Below, one piece after another: positions 45,589-54,317 of a DNA stretch of 64,000 nucleotides (its first letter is position 1; each line of letters begins with the position of its first letter). A program made the translations under genes and the position numbers. Source of the stretch: Pseudomonas graminis (GTDB lineage Bacteria > Pseudomonadota > Gammaproteobacteria > Pseudomonadales > Pseudomonadaceae); assembly GCF_001705435.1 (NCBI RefSeq), contig NZ_MDEN01000068.1, forward strand, positions 186,001 through 250,000, written 5' to 3'. The notes under the pieces are model-generated. The model saw only the letters and a program-made list of their open reading frames with translations. It was not told the DNA's origin and searched no databases.

Positions 45589-47127
45589 ATGTCCTCGAAA
45601 CACTCTTCCGCAGTCTCAGGCGGTGGCACCGTTTTGTCCGAAGAAAGCACGGGCGTTTATAGCGCGCTGTTTTCCAAAATCAACCTCAACCCGGTGTCAG
45701 CCCTGGGCGACATCGAGGCGTTCCAGAACAACGAGGCGCTGTCGGAGATCTCCGCCGATGAGCGCGTGACCGCAGCCGTCAGCGTGTTCCTCAACCTGCT
45801 CAAGGGTTCGTCGCGCAAGGTTCAGCGCCTCGACAAGACCCTGCTCGACGAACACATCGCCTCGCTGGACGCGCAGATCAGCCGTCAGCTTGATGCCGTC
45901 ATGCATCACCCGGACTTCCAGCGGGTCGAGTCGACGTGGCGCGGAGTGAAGTCGCTGATCGATCAGACCGACTTCCGCCAGAACGTGCGCATCGAGTTGC
46001 TGGACATCAGCAAGGACCATCTGGTCCAGGATTTCGAAGACGCCCCCGAGATCGCCCAGAGCGGTCTGTATATGCACACCTATACCCAGGAATACGACAC
46101 GCCCGGTGGTGAGCCCATTGCGGCGGCTGTTTCCAGTTACGAGTTTGATCGCAGTCCGCAAGATATCGCGCTGCTTCGCAATATATCGAAAGTCGCAGCG
46201 GCGGCGCATATGCCGTTCATTGGTTCAGTCGGCCCGGCCTTCTTCGGCAAGGAAACCATGGAGGAAGTGGCTGCCATCAAAGACATCGGCAATTACTTTG
46301 ATCGCGCGGAATACATCAAGTGGAAGTCATTCCGAGACACCGATGATTCCCGTTATATCGGGCTGACCATGCCCCGGGTATTGGGGCGGTTGCCCTATGG
46401 CCCGGACACCATTCCGGTGCGCAGTTTCAATTATGTGGAAAGTGTCAAAGGCACCGACCACAGCAAATACCTGTGGACCAATGCTTCTTTTGCCTTCGCT
46501 GCAAACATGGTGAAGAGTTTCGTCAATAACGGCTGGTGTGTGCAAATTCGCGGGCCACAGTCCGGTGGGGCAGTTACGGATCTGCCGATTCATTTATATG
46601 ACCTGGGCACCGGCAGTCAGGTGAAGATCCCGTCGGAAGTGATGATTCCGGAAACCCGGGAGTTTGAATTCGCCAATCTGGGGTTTATTCCGCTCTCGTA
46701 TTACAAGAATCGCGATTACGCCTGTTTCTTCTCCGCCAACTCGACGCAAAAGCCTGCGCTGTATGACACCGCCGATGCCACGGCCAACAGCCGGATCAAT
46801 TCGCGGCTGCCTTATATCTTTCTGCTGTCGCGCATTGCGCATTATTTGAAATTGATTCAGCGCGAAAACATCGGCACCACCAAGGACCGGCGTTTGCTGG
46901 AGCTGGAATTGAATAAGTGGATCAGCGGGCTGGTCACCGAAATGACCGACCCGGGGGACGATTTGCAGGCCTCGCATCCGCTGCGTGACGCGCGGGTGAC
47001 GGTGGAGGACATCGACGACAACCCCGGTTTCTTCCGCGTGAAGTTGTACGCCGTGCCGCATTTCCAGGTGGAAGGCATGGACGTGAATCTGTCGCTGGTT
47101 TCCCAGATGCCCAAAGCCAAAACCTGA
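45589..47127 (+). CDS. tssC: T6SS sheath large subunit TssC
   Basis: This 512-residue protein has typical TssC/VipB segments: LDAQISRQLDAVMHHPDFQRVESTWRGVKSLI split over the interaction helix, PFIGSVGPAFFGKE, LPYGPDTIPVRSFNYVE and LSRIAHYLKLIQRENIGTTKDR. It assembles with TssB into the contractile sheath recycled by ClpV. The length is normal for the family. The 23-bp gap to tssK indicates one transcript. Confidence 0.95.
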   Translation: MSSKHSSAVSGGGTVLSEESTGVYSALFSKINLNPVSALGDIEAFQNNEALSEISADERVTAAVSVFLNLLKGSSRKVQRLDKTLLDEHIASLDAQISRQLDAVMHHPDFQRVESTWRGVKSLIDQTDFRQNVRIELLDISKDHLVQDFEDAPEIAQSGLYMHTYTQEYDTPGGEPIAAAVSSYEFDRSPQDIALLRNISKVAAAAHMPFIGSVGPAFFGKETMEEVAAIKDIGNYFDRAEYIKWKSFRDTDDSRYIGLTMPRVLGRLPYGPDTIPVRSFNYVESVKGTDHSKYLWTNASFAFAANMVKSFVNNGWCVQIRGPQSGGAVTDLPIHLYDLGTGSQVKIPSEVMIPETREFEFANLGFIPLSYYKNRDYACFFSANSTQKPALYDTADATANSRINSRLPYIFLLSRIAHYLKLIQRENIGTTKDRRLLELELNKWISGLVTEMTDPGDDLQASHPLRDARVTVEDIDDNPGFFRVKLYAVPHFQVEGMDVNLSLVSQMPKAKT

Positions 47128-47150
47128 CGTCGGCCATAGGTGAGCACAAC

Positions 47151-48506
47151 ATGAAAATCGACCGACCTCTCTGGGCTGCCGGGGCGCTGCTGTCCCAGTA
47201 GCAATTCCAGCAGCAAGCGCGCTGGGAAGCCTGGACCAACGAATGCATCGCCCATCTGTCGCGGGTCCATCCGTGGGGCGTACAGACAGCGACGTTTGAT
47301 CTTGAAGCGTTGCGGCTGGGCAAACTGAAGGCGTCCACGCTGCGCGTGCGGCTGCCGGATGGCACGCTGATCGACACTGACAGCGTTGATCGGCTGCCCG
47401 CCGCGCTGGCCCTGGAACACATCCTGATCGAACCGGGGCAGGGCGCGACAGTGATGTTGTGTTTGCCCCTGGAGCAGGCCAATGGCGGCAACTGCCTGTT
47501 CGAGGGGGCTCGCGCTGACCGACCGGTGCGCTACCGGCAGGAGTGGCGTGAGGTGCAGGATCTGTACGGCGACGATCAACAGTCGATCGGCGTGCTCGAG
47601 CACCTGCTCAGCCTGCGTCTGGCCAGCGATGACAATGCCGATTACCTGACCTGTCCGGTCGCCCGGCTGGTGCGGGACGGGCAAGGGCGCGCGTGCCTGG
47701 ACGAGGCGTTCGTGCCACCGCTGTTGAGCTTTGCAGGGCACGCGGGTTTGCTGGTGCAACTGGACAATCTGCTGACCCAACTGGCGTCCAAGCGCCAGCG
47801 CTTGATGGGCATGCGCCGTGAGAGCAACCAGCGCATGGCCGACTTCGCAGTGGCCGATGTCTCGCTGTTCTGGCTGCTCAATGCGCTCAACACTTACCAG
47901 CCCGTGCTCGCCGATTTCAAGGCCTGCCCGGCGCGCCATCCCGAGCAGGTCTATCAGGAGTTGGTGAAGCTGGCGGGGGCGCTGCTGACGTTCTCCCTCG
48001 AACACGACGTTGAGGCGATTCCGGCCTACCGTCACGAAGCGCTTGAAACGGTGTTCCCGCCCTTGATGCAGATGATTTCGACGTTGCTCGAAGCCAGTCT
48101 GCCGTCGCGGGTGATCGCTCTGGCGCTGGAGCGGGTTCTCCCCGGGCGCTGGCAAGTGACGTTCAACGACCCACGGCTGCGTGAGGCCGACGCCGCTGAC
48201 TTTTACCTGTCGGTGCGCTGCCGCGAGGCACCGGCGCAACTGCAGGCGCAGTTCCCGCGGCTGTGCAAGGTCGGCACGCCGGACGACGTCGATCGGTTGA
48301 TCAACGCAGCCTTGGACGGCGTTCCGCTGCAGCCCCTCAGCCACGTGCCGGCGGCGATCCCGCTGCGTCTTGAAAACCAGTATTTCGCTCTGGACTTCGC
48401 TCATCCAAGCGGCCAAGCCGTGCTCGCCGAAGGGGTCTGTGCGTTCTACGTCCCGGCCACGCTGCCGGACGTCAAGCTTGAGCTGTTTGCGGTATTGCGC
48501 TCATGA
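47151..48506 (+). pseudogene. tssK: tssK (T6SS baseplate) interrupted by amber codon 17
   Basis: The frame starts at ATG 47151 with MKIDRPLWAAGALLSQ, matching the conserved TssK start, then reads TAG at 47199-47201, and continues in the same frame (QFQQQARWEAW) to the stop at 48506. In relatives this place reads SPQQFQQQ, so the change is CCG CAG to CAG TAG without a frameshift. The remainder (451 codons in all) is otherwise a complete TssK with its C-terminal domain, which links the baseplate to the TssL/TssM complex. The next in-frame start codon (TTG at 47310) would drop the first 53 residues. Sequencing error, a real mutation, or amber suppression are all possible. It overlaps tssL by 4 nt. 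Confidence 0.85.
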
Positions 48507-49186
48507 GCCGGCCGATGAAAAGCCAGTCGGCTACCCAGCCCGTCAATGTCGATCAGCTGCTGCAGGACAGTTACCTGCTGGTGGTCGAGTTGCGCCATGG
48601 CGCGGCCGCCCCGGACAGCGATGCGCTCTGGAACCTGTGCACCCGCCAGGTGGTAGAGGTTCGCGATGCCCTCAAGCAAGCCGGCGTCAGCCAGCGCAGT
48701 GTCGACTTCATCAGCCACGCTCAATGCGCGCTGCTGGATGAAACCGTGCTGGCCCACGCCGATGCCAGTGCCCGCGCCAAATGGACCCACGAACCGCTTC
48801 AGGCGCATTACTTCGGACGTCATCAGGCGGGGCAGTTTCTGTACGAAGAAATGCGTGAGGTGCTGCACGAGCCGTCTCCGGACCCGAGCGTGCTGAGGGT
48901 GTATCACCGCGTTCTGATGCTGGGGTTTCTCGGACGCTACAAGGAACCGAACCACCCCGAGCGGCAACAGTTGATGGCCGAGTTGACCGCCCGGGTAGCG
49001 CCGCTGACCCTGGATCAGCCGCTGTCCACCTGGATCGACGCCAGGGGACGCAAACCCTTGCCGGCCTGGTTGCGCGCGCCGCTGTTGCATCTGCTGGCGG
49101 CCGGATTGTTGCTGGCGGGCATCTGGTGGTTGCTGGATTCGCACTTGGCGGCGCTGGTCGCCTCCCTTGTGACCGAGCGGGTGTGA
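48503..49186 (+). CDS. tssL: T6SS membrane-complex protein TssL (DotU-type, short)
   Basis: This 227-residue protein has the DotU fold: CTRQVVEVRDALKQAGVSQRSVDFISHAQCALLDETVL, the EPLQAHYFGRHQAGQFLYEEM helix, and one C-terminal membrane anchor (LLHLLAAGLLLAGIWWLL, about residues 190-212). It lacks the C-terminal OmpA peptidoglycan domain of long TssL proteins; the next gene encodes that domain separately. It overlaps tssK by 4 nt and is followed at 7 bp by the OmpA-like gene. Confidence 0.93.
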   Translation: MSRPMKSQSATQPVNVDQLLQDSYLLVVELRHGAAAPDSDALWNLCTRQVVEVRDALKQAGVSQRSVDFISHAQCALLDETVLAHADASARAKWTHEPLQAHYFGRHQAGQFLYEEMREVLHEPSPDPSVLRVYHRVLMLGFLGRYKEPNHPERQQLMAELTARVAPLTLDQPLSTWIDARGRKPLPAWLRAPLLHLLAAGLLLAGIWWLLDSHLAALVASLVTERV

Positions 49187-49193
49187 CGCGCCC

Positions 49194-50975
49194 ATGACAC
49201 TCAAGTTGATGCGCGCGCTTGCCCTGTGGCCGGGGTGCCTGGCGCTGATGGTGATCAGCGTATTGCCCCTGAGCCTGGTCGCTCAAGCGGTCGCTGTCTT
49301 TGGCGCCGTGATTCTGGTGGCCGTTGGATGGCTGCTGGCGGGGCGGAGGTCGGCGCGTGTCGGTGGTTCGCTAAGCCTGGATGAGTTCAGAGCCTTGCCC
49401 GGCAGTGAACATCGGCTGCCTGTGGTGCTGGTGTGTGGCGAGGGGGCGGCGGGGCTTTTTGCTGTTGAGGCCGATGCCGATATCGCCGGGCAAACCGTCG
49501 TACGGAAGACGGCTAGCGGGTGTTACGTCTGGGTGCCGAGCCTTGAACGATTGCCCGGTGTGGCCGCTGCGCTGCTGGCCGCCCGTCCGCAATGGCGTGC
49601 GCAGATAAGCGTCATGTTCGTCATCAACCCATCTCAACACGCTGACAGTTCGGAGCTGGATGGCCAGCTTCGTGCGCTGACGCATCAGCTGTTCGTGGTC
49701 CGCCAGCGCGCGCTGGTGTTGCCGCTGTGGGTCATGAGTTATCAGCACATGTCCCAAGGGCCGGGGGATGTTCGTGGGACCGGCTTCAGCCGGAAAGAGG
49801 GCGTCTTGCGCACCGAACCCGTCTGGTTCAGTTGGGAAAATGGCGAGCCATCCGCCCGGGTGCGAAGCAACGGCACTTGCGTCAGCGTCGAGGACTGGCA
49901 GAGGCAAGACGCCGCCGCGCTCACTGACCGTATGCAGCTCGCCGTGCAGATGAACGCCCACGCCGCATGGCTGGTTCAGTACGTCGCGCCGCACTTCACC
50001 GGGATCGGCCGGCATCGCGCGCCGTCGCCAGTGGCCTATGCAATCTGCCAAGTGGCGCGTCTGCCTGACCCGATGCCTGGCAGCGTCTGGCAGCACTGGG
50101 TACAGGTAAAAACTGCGCTGGTGCCGACCCGATTGGCGATCGACACGGGCGGTGCTTTGCCCGCGCCGGATCCTTTGCTGGAATTGCTGCCCCGACACAC
50201 CGGCAACAGCGCTGCGCGGCGCGCCACTGTCATCGGCATCTGGCTGACGGTCTTCGCTGCCGTCGTCGCGGTGTCGAGCTCGGCCCGGCAGAACACCTTG
50301 TTGATCCGCCAGGTCGGTGACGACCTGCGCCGCTACGCTTCGATCAACCAAACCGCTCGCCAGGACCAGCAGGCGGTAGCCCGGCGCGAAGCGGCGTTGA
50401 CCGTTCTGCACGACGACGCCCGGCGGCTGGATGACTACTACCGCTACGGCGAGCCCTGGTCGCTGGGCCTCGGCCTTTACCGCGCCGAACAGCTGCGCAC
50501 CACGGTCTGGCACGCCATCGGCCGTTACCGGCCGCCAACCGACACGGCGCAGGCGTCCGGGCCAGTGCGCCTGGACACGCTGTCGCTGTTCAACACCGGC
50601 AGCGCCGAACTCAAGGCCGAGTCGACCCAGGTGCTGATCAACGCACTGGTCGGCATCAAGGCCCGACCCGGCTGGCTGATCGTCGTCACCGGGCATACCG
50701 ACGCCACCGGCAGCGCCGAGCAGAACCTGCGCCTGTCCCGCGACCGCGCCGCTTCGGTGCGCGACTGGATGCAGCGCATGGGCGGCATTCCCGGCAGTTG
50801 CTTCGCCGTGCAGGGCTACGGCGCCAGTCAACCGATCGCCAGCAATGACACCGAACAAGGGCGCAGGGCCAACCGCCGCGTCGATATCCGTCTGGTGCCG
50901 GAAGAGGGGGCCTGCGGGTCGCTTTCTGCCGGGGCCGGGCCGGCTACCCCCGTCGCATTTCGCGGCACTCGATAA
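49194..50975 (+). CDS. T6SS-associated membrane protein with C-terminal OmpA domain
   Basis: This 593-residue protein has two N-terminal membrane helices (about 7-25 and 30-48), a large middle part with a further membrane helix near residue 345 (ATVIGIWLTVFAAVVAV), and a C-terminal OmpA/MotB peptidoglycan-binding domain (VTGHTDATGSAEQNLRLSRDRA, then NRRVDIRLVP). It probably anchors the T6SS membrane complex to the wall in place of a long TssL. It lies between tssL and hcp on one transcript. A REP sequence is embedded in frame near residues 195-205 (see findings). Confidence 0.85.
   Translation: MTLKLMRALALWPGCLALMVISVLPLSLVAQAVAVFGAVILVAVGWLLAGRRSARVGGSLSLDEFRALPGSEHRLPVVLVCGEGAAGLFAVEADADIAGQTVVRKTASGCYVWVPSLERLPGVAAALLAARPQWRAQISVMFVINPSQHADSSELDGQLRALTHQLFVVRQRALVLPLWVMSYQHMSQGPGDVRGTGFSRKEGVLRTEPVWFSWENGEPSARVRSNGTCVSVEDWQRQDAAALTDRMQLAVQMNAHAAWLVQYVAPHFTGIGRHRAPSPVAYAICQVARLPDPMPGSVWQHWVQVKTALVPTRLAIDTGGALPAPDPLLELLPRHTGNSAARRATVIGIWLTVFAAVVAVSSSARQNTLLIRQVGDDLRRYASINQTARQDQQAVARREAALTVLHDDARRLDDYYRYGEPWSLGLGLYRAEQLRTTVWHAIGRYRPPTDTAQASGPVRLDTLSLFNTGSAELKAESTQVLINALVGIKARPGWLIVVTGHTDATGSAEQNLRLSRDRAASVRDWMQRMGGIPGSCFAVQGYGASQPIASNDTEQGRRANRRVDIRLVPEEGACGSLSAGAGPATPVAFRGTR
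49775..49801. repeat. REP sequence inside the OmpA-like T6SS gene
   Basis: GTGGGACCGGCTTCAGCCGGAAAGAGG differs from the window's intergenic REP by about one base (GGAAAG for GGGAAG). It is in frame and translates as RGTGFSRKEG. It is unusual because the other REPs seen in this window lie between genes. Confidence 0.85.
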
Positions 50976-50994
50976 CCCAAGCAAGGAGTTTCAC

Positions 50995-51486
50995 ATGGCA
51001 ATTCCCGTTTACCTCTGGCTCAAAGATGACGGCGGCGCTGACATCAAAGGCTCGGTCAACGTGCAGTCCCGGGAAGGCAGCGTCGAAGTGGTCGCCCAGG
51101 ACCACAGCGTCTACATCCCCACCGACAACAACACCGGCAAATTGACCGGCGCCCGGGTGCACACGCCGTTCCTGTTCACCAAGGAAATCGATGCCAGCAG
51201 CCCGTACCTGTACAAGGCCGTCGGCACCGGCCAGACCCTGAAAAGCGCCGAGTTCAAGTGGTACCGCATCGACGACGCGGGCCAGGAAGTCGAGTACTTC
51301 AACACCCTGCTGGAGAACGTCAAGGTCGTGCGCGTCGCGCCGAAAATGCACGACGTCAAGGACCCGGCCAAGGAGAAGCACAACCACCTGGAGATGGTCG
51401 AGCTGCGCTACGAGAAGGTCACCTGGACCTACAAGGACGGCAACATCATCCACTCCGACTCGTGGAACGAACGCCAGACCGCCTGA
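50995..51486 (+). CDS. hcp: Hcp family T6SS tube protein
   Basis: This 163-residue protein starts at ATG 50995 with an AGGAG site. It has the Hcp beta-barrel pattern: YLWLKDDGGADIKGSV, then TPFLFTKEIDASSPYLYKAVGTGQTLKSAEFKWYR split across the ring strands, and the late EMVELRYEKVTWTYKDGN. Hexamers of Hcp stack into the tube pushed out by the sheath and appear in culture medium of active systems. A strong hairpin follows the stop. Confidence 0.95.
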   Translation: MAIPVYLWLKDDGGADIKGSVNVQSREGSVEVVAQDHSVYIPTDNNTGKLTGARVHTPFLFTKEIDASSPYLYKAVGTGQTLKSAEFKWYRIDDAGQEVEYFNTLLENVKVVRVAPKMHDVKDPAKEKHNHLEMVELRYEKVTWTYKDGNIIHSDSWNERQTA

Positions 51487-51495
51487 CGCTGCAAG

Positions 51496-51534
51496 GCCGG
51501 CAGACAGGCAGCTTTTGCACGCCTGTCTGCCGGC
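51496..51534 (+). promoter_or_regulatory. strong 14-bp hairpin after hcp
   Basis: GCCGGCAGACAGGC (51496-51509) and GCCTGTCTGCCGGC (51521-51534) form a perfect 14-bp stem with an 11-nt loop. No T run follows, so it is not a standard terminator. It lies 9 nt after the hcp stop, where it could protect the hcp message from 3' decay or partly reduce downstream expression. Confidence 0.8.
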
Positions 51535-51680
51535 TGCGGTGTGTTGGGTGGAGCGTCCGTTCGCGGTCGCTGCGCCAAGCACATCTACACGGCACGTTTC
51601 CCGAGAAAAAACAGCGAGGCGTCGATCGCTCAACGGTCTCGTCGCCGCTTATTACTCCTTCCGTTCAAGGACGATGACCC

Positions 51681-54317
51681 ATGGCACAGAGCTCCTCCCG
51701 TTTGCTTCGCCGCCTCAATCCTTTCTGCGCCCAGGCCCTCAGTGCGGCGGCAACGCTGTGCCAGAGCCGCGGCCACGGCCACATCACCATCGAGCACTGG
51801 CTGCTGAAACTGCTGGGGCAGGGCGACGGCTATCTGGTGCTGATCGGGCGGCGTTATGAGTGGGACATCGAGGCGCTGTGGAGCGGCTTGCTCGACCACC
51901 TCGACCGCCTGCCGCGCAGTGTCCAGGCCAAGCCGCAGCTGTGTGACAACTTGCAGCGGCTGATCAAGAACGCCTGGGTGCGTGCTTCGATGGAAGAGGA
52001 CAACGAGCAACTGCGCTCGGCCCACGTGCTGGGCGCGCTGATCGAGTCTCCCGACCTCCTCGCATGCGTAGAGGCCTGGCCGTTGCTCAGCCTGAGCGAG
52101 GTGCAGTTGCGCCATTTGCTGCCGTTTCTTGACGAGCATTCCGATGAGCGCCCACAGCCTGGGCAGGGTCTGGACGTTGAACCGGAGATGGCTTCGGTAA
52201 AGATCTCGCCTGCGGATTCAACGGCGGAAAACCCTTCGCTGGCCAGGTTCACTCAGGACATCACTGATAAGGCGCGCAAGGGTGAGATCGACCCTGTGCT
52301 GGGCCGTGACGACGAGATTCGTCAGGTCATCGACATTCTCAGCCGCCGGCGCAAGAACAACCCGATTCTGGTGGGCGAACCCGGTGTCGGCAAAACCGCG
52401 CTGGTGGAAGGGCTGGCCCTGCGCATCGTCGAAGGCAACGTGCCCGCGAGCCTTAAACCAGTCAGCGTGCGCACGCTGGATCTGGGCCTGTTGCAGGCCG
52501 GTGCCGGGGTCAAGGGCGAATTCGAACAGCGCCTCAAAGACGTCATCGAGGCCGTGCAGCAGGCCGAGCATCCGGTGCTGCTGTTCATCGACGAAGCCCA
52601 CACGCTGATCGGCGCGGGCAATCAGGCGGGGGGCGCCGATGCCGCCAATCTGCTCAAACCCGCCCTGGCCCGTGGTGAACTGCGCACCATCGCTGCAACC
52701 ACCTGGAGCGAATACAAGCAGTATTTCGAACGTGACCCGGCACTGGAGCGACGCTTCCAGATGGTCAAGGTCGACGAGCCGGACGATGCCGCGGCGATGG
52801 TCATGCTGCGCGGTTTGAAGGCCCGCTACGCCAGCCACCACGGCGTGCACATCGAAGACGCGGCGATACAGGCGGCAGTGGTGCTGTCGCGCCGCTATCT
52901 GCCCGGTCGGCAGTTGCCGGACAAAGCCGTCGACCTGCTCGACACCGCCAGCGCCCGGGTGCGCATGAGCCTGGATTGCGAGCCCCAGGCGCTGATCGCG
53001 AGCAAGGCCCGGCAGTCCGCGCTGGCGCAGGAACGCCAGGCGCTGCAAGACGATCAGCGCGTCAACGGACGCAATGCCGATGAGCGTCTGACGGCCATCG
53101 CCGCGCAGCTGTTATCCCTGGGCGGTGAGCTGGCGCGACTGCAGGACCAGCACGCCCACGAACTCGATCTTGCGCAGACGTTGCTCGCTGCTCGTCATGC
53201 CGAAGTCTTTGACGCCGAGACCTGCACGGATTTGCAGGCCCAGCTCAAGGCGGTTCAGGGCGATGCACCGCTGCTGTCGCTGGATGTCGACGATCGCAGC
53301 GTCGCCCAAGTCATTGCCGACTGGACCGGCGTGCCCCTGAGCAGCTTGCTGAAAGATGAACAGGCCAGCCTGCTCACGCTGGAACAGTCCCTGGCCGCGC
53401 GGGTGATCGGACAGGACCGCGCGTTGACGGCAATGGCCCAGCGTCTGCGCGCCGCGAAAACCGGCCTGACCGAAGAAGACTCGCCGCTGGGCGTGTTCCT
53501 GCTGGTCGGCAGCAGCGGCATCGGCAAGACCGAAACCGCCCTGGCCCTGGCCGACACCCTGTTTGGCGGCGAGAAATCGCTGATCACTTTGAACCTGTCC
53601 GAGTACCAGGAAGCCCACACCGTCAGCCAGTTGAAAGGCGCACCGCCGGGTTACGTCGGCTACGGGCAGGGCGGCGTGCTCACCGAAGCGGTGCGCCAGC
53701 GCCCCTACAGCGTCGTGCTGCTGGACGAAGTGGAAAAGGCCCACCGCGACGTGCTCAACCTGTTTTATCAGGTCTTTGATCGAGGCTTCATGCGCGACGG
53801 CGAAGGGCGCGAAATAGACTTCCGCAACACCGTCATCGTCATGACGTCCAACCTGGGCAGCGACCTGCTGCAGGACTACCTGCTGGAGAACCCCGACGCG
53901 CTCGACGGGGAGGTCCACGAGCAACTGCGGCCGGTCCTGCGCGAGCACTTCCAGCCCGCGTTGCTGGCTCGTTTCCAGACGTTGATTTACCGACCGCTGC
54001 AGGCGCCGGCGCTCAAGCGCATCGTCGCAATCAAGCTGGGCAAAGTGGCAGAGCGGTTACGCCGGCATTACGGGCTGGACTGCCGGATCGACGAGCGCCT
54101 GCATGATGCGCTGGTGGAGGCGTGCCTGCTGCCCGACAGCGGCGCGCGGAACATCGACAGCTTGCTCAATCAGCAGATTTTGCCGGTGCTGAGTCAACAG
54201 CTTTTACAGCGCCAGGCGGCGCGATTGGCGACGCGGGGCGTGGTGCTGGGGCACTGCGAGGAGGACGGTATCACCCTTGAGTTTGTCGAGTCCCTGGCTT
54301 CGGTGGAGGGCGAATGA
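51681..54317 (+). CDS. clpV: T6SS ATPase ClpV (TssH)
   Basis: This 878-residue AAA+ protein has the ClpV N-domain (1-150), a first ATPase module with Walker A GEPGVGKTALVEG (about residue 232) and Walker B VLLFIDEAHTLIGAG, and a middle domain. The second module has Walker A GSSGIGKTETALAL (about 609) and YVGYGQGGVLTEAVRQRPYSV. It unfolds the contracted TssB/TssC sheath so that subunits are reused. The 194-bp gap after hcp contains the hairpin described. Its stop overlaps the vgrG start by 4 nt. Confidence 0.95.
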   Translation: MAQSSSRLLRRLNPFCAQALSAAATLCQSRGHGHITIEHWLLKLLGQGDGYLVLIGRRYEWDIEALWSGLLDHLDRLPRSVQAKPQLCDNLQRLIKNAWVRASMEEDNEQLRSAHVLGALIESPDLLACVEAWPLLSLSEVQLRHLLPFLDEHSDERPQPGQGLDVEPEMASVKISPADSTAENPSLARFTQDITDKARKGEIDPVLGRDDEIRQVIDILSRRRKNNPILVGEPGVGKTALVEGLALRIVEGNVPASLKPVSVRTLDLGLLQAGAGVKGEFEQRLKDVIEAVQQAEHPVLLFIDEAHTLIGAGNQAGGADAANLLKPALARGELRTIAATTWSEYKQYFERDPALERRFQMVKVDEPDDAAAMVMLRGLKARYASHHGVHIEDAAIQAAVVLSRRYLPGRQLPDKAVDLLDTASARVRMSLDCEPQALIASKARQSALAQERQALQDDQRVNGRNADERLTAIAAQLLSLGGELARLQDQHAHELDLAQTLLAARHAEVFDAETCTDLQAQLKAVQGDAPLLSLDVDDRSVAQVIADWTGVPLSSLLKDEQASLLTLEQSLAARVIGQDRALTAMAQRLRAAKTGLTEEDSPLGVFLLVGSSGIGKTETALALADTLFGGEKSLITLNLSEYQEAHTVSQLKGAPPGYVGYGQGGVLTEAVRQRPYSVVLLDEVEKAHRDVLNLFYQVFDRGFMRDGEGREIDFRNTVIVMTSNLGSDLLQDYLLENPDALDGEVHEQLRPVLREHFQPALLARFQTLIYRPLQAPALKRIVAIKLGKVAERLRRHYGLDCRIDERLHDALVEACLLPDSGARNIDSLLNQQILPVLSQQLLQRQAARLATRGVVLGHCEEDGITLEFVESLASVEGE

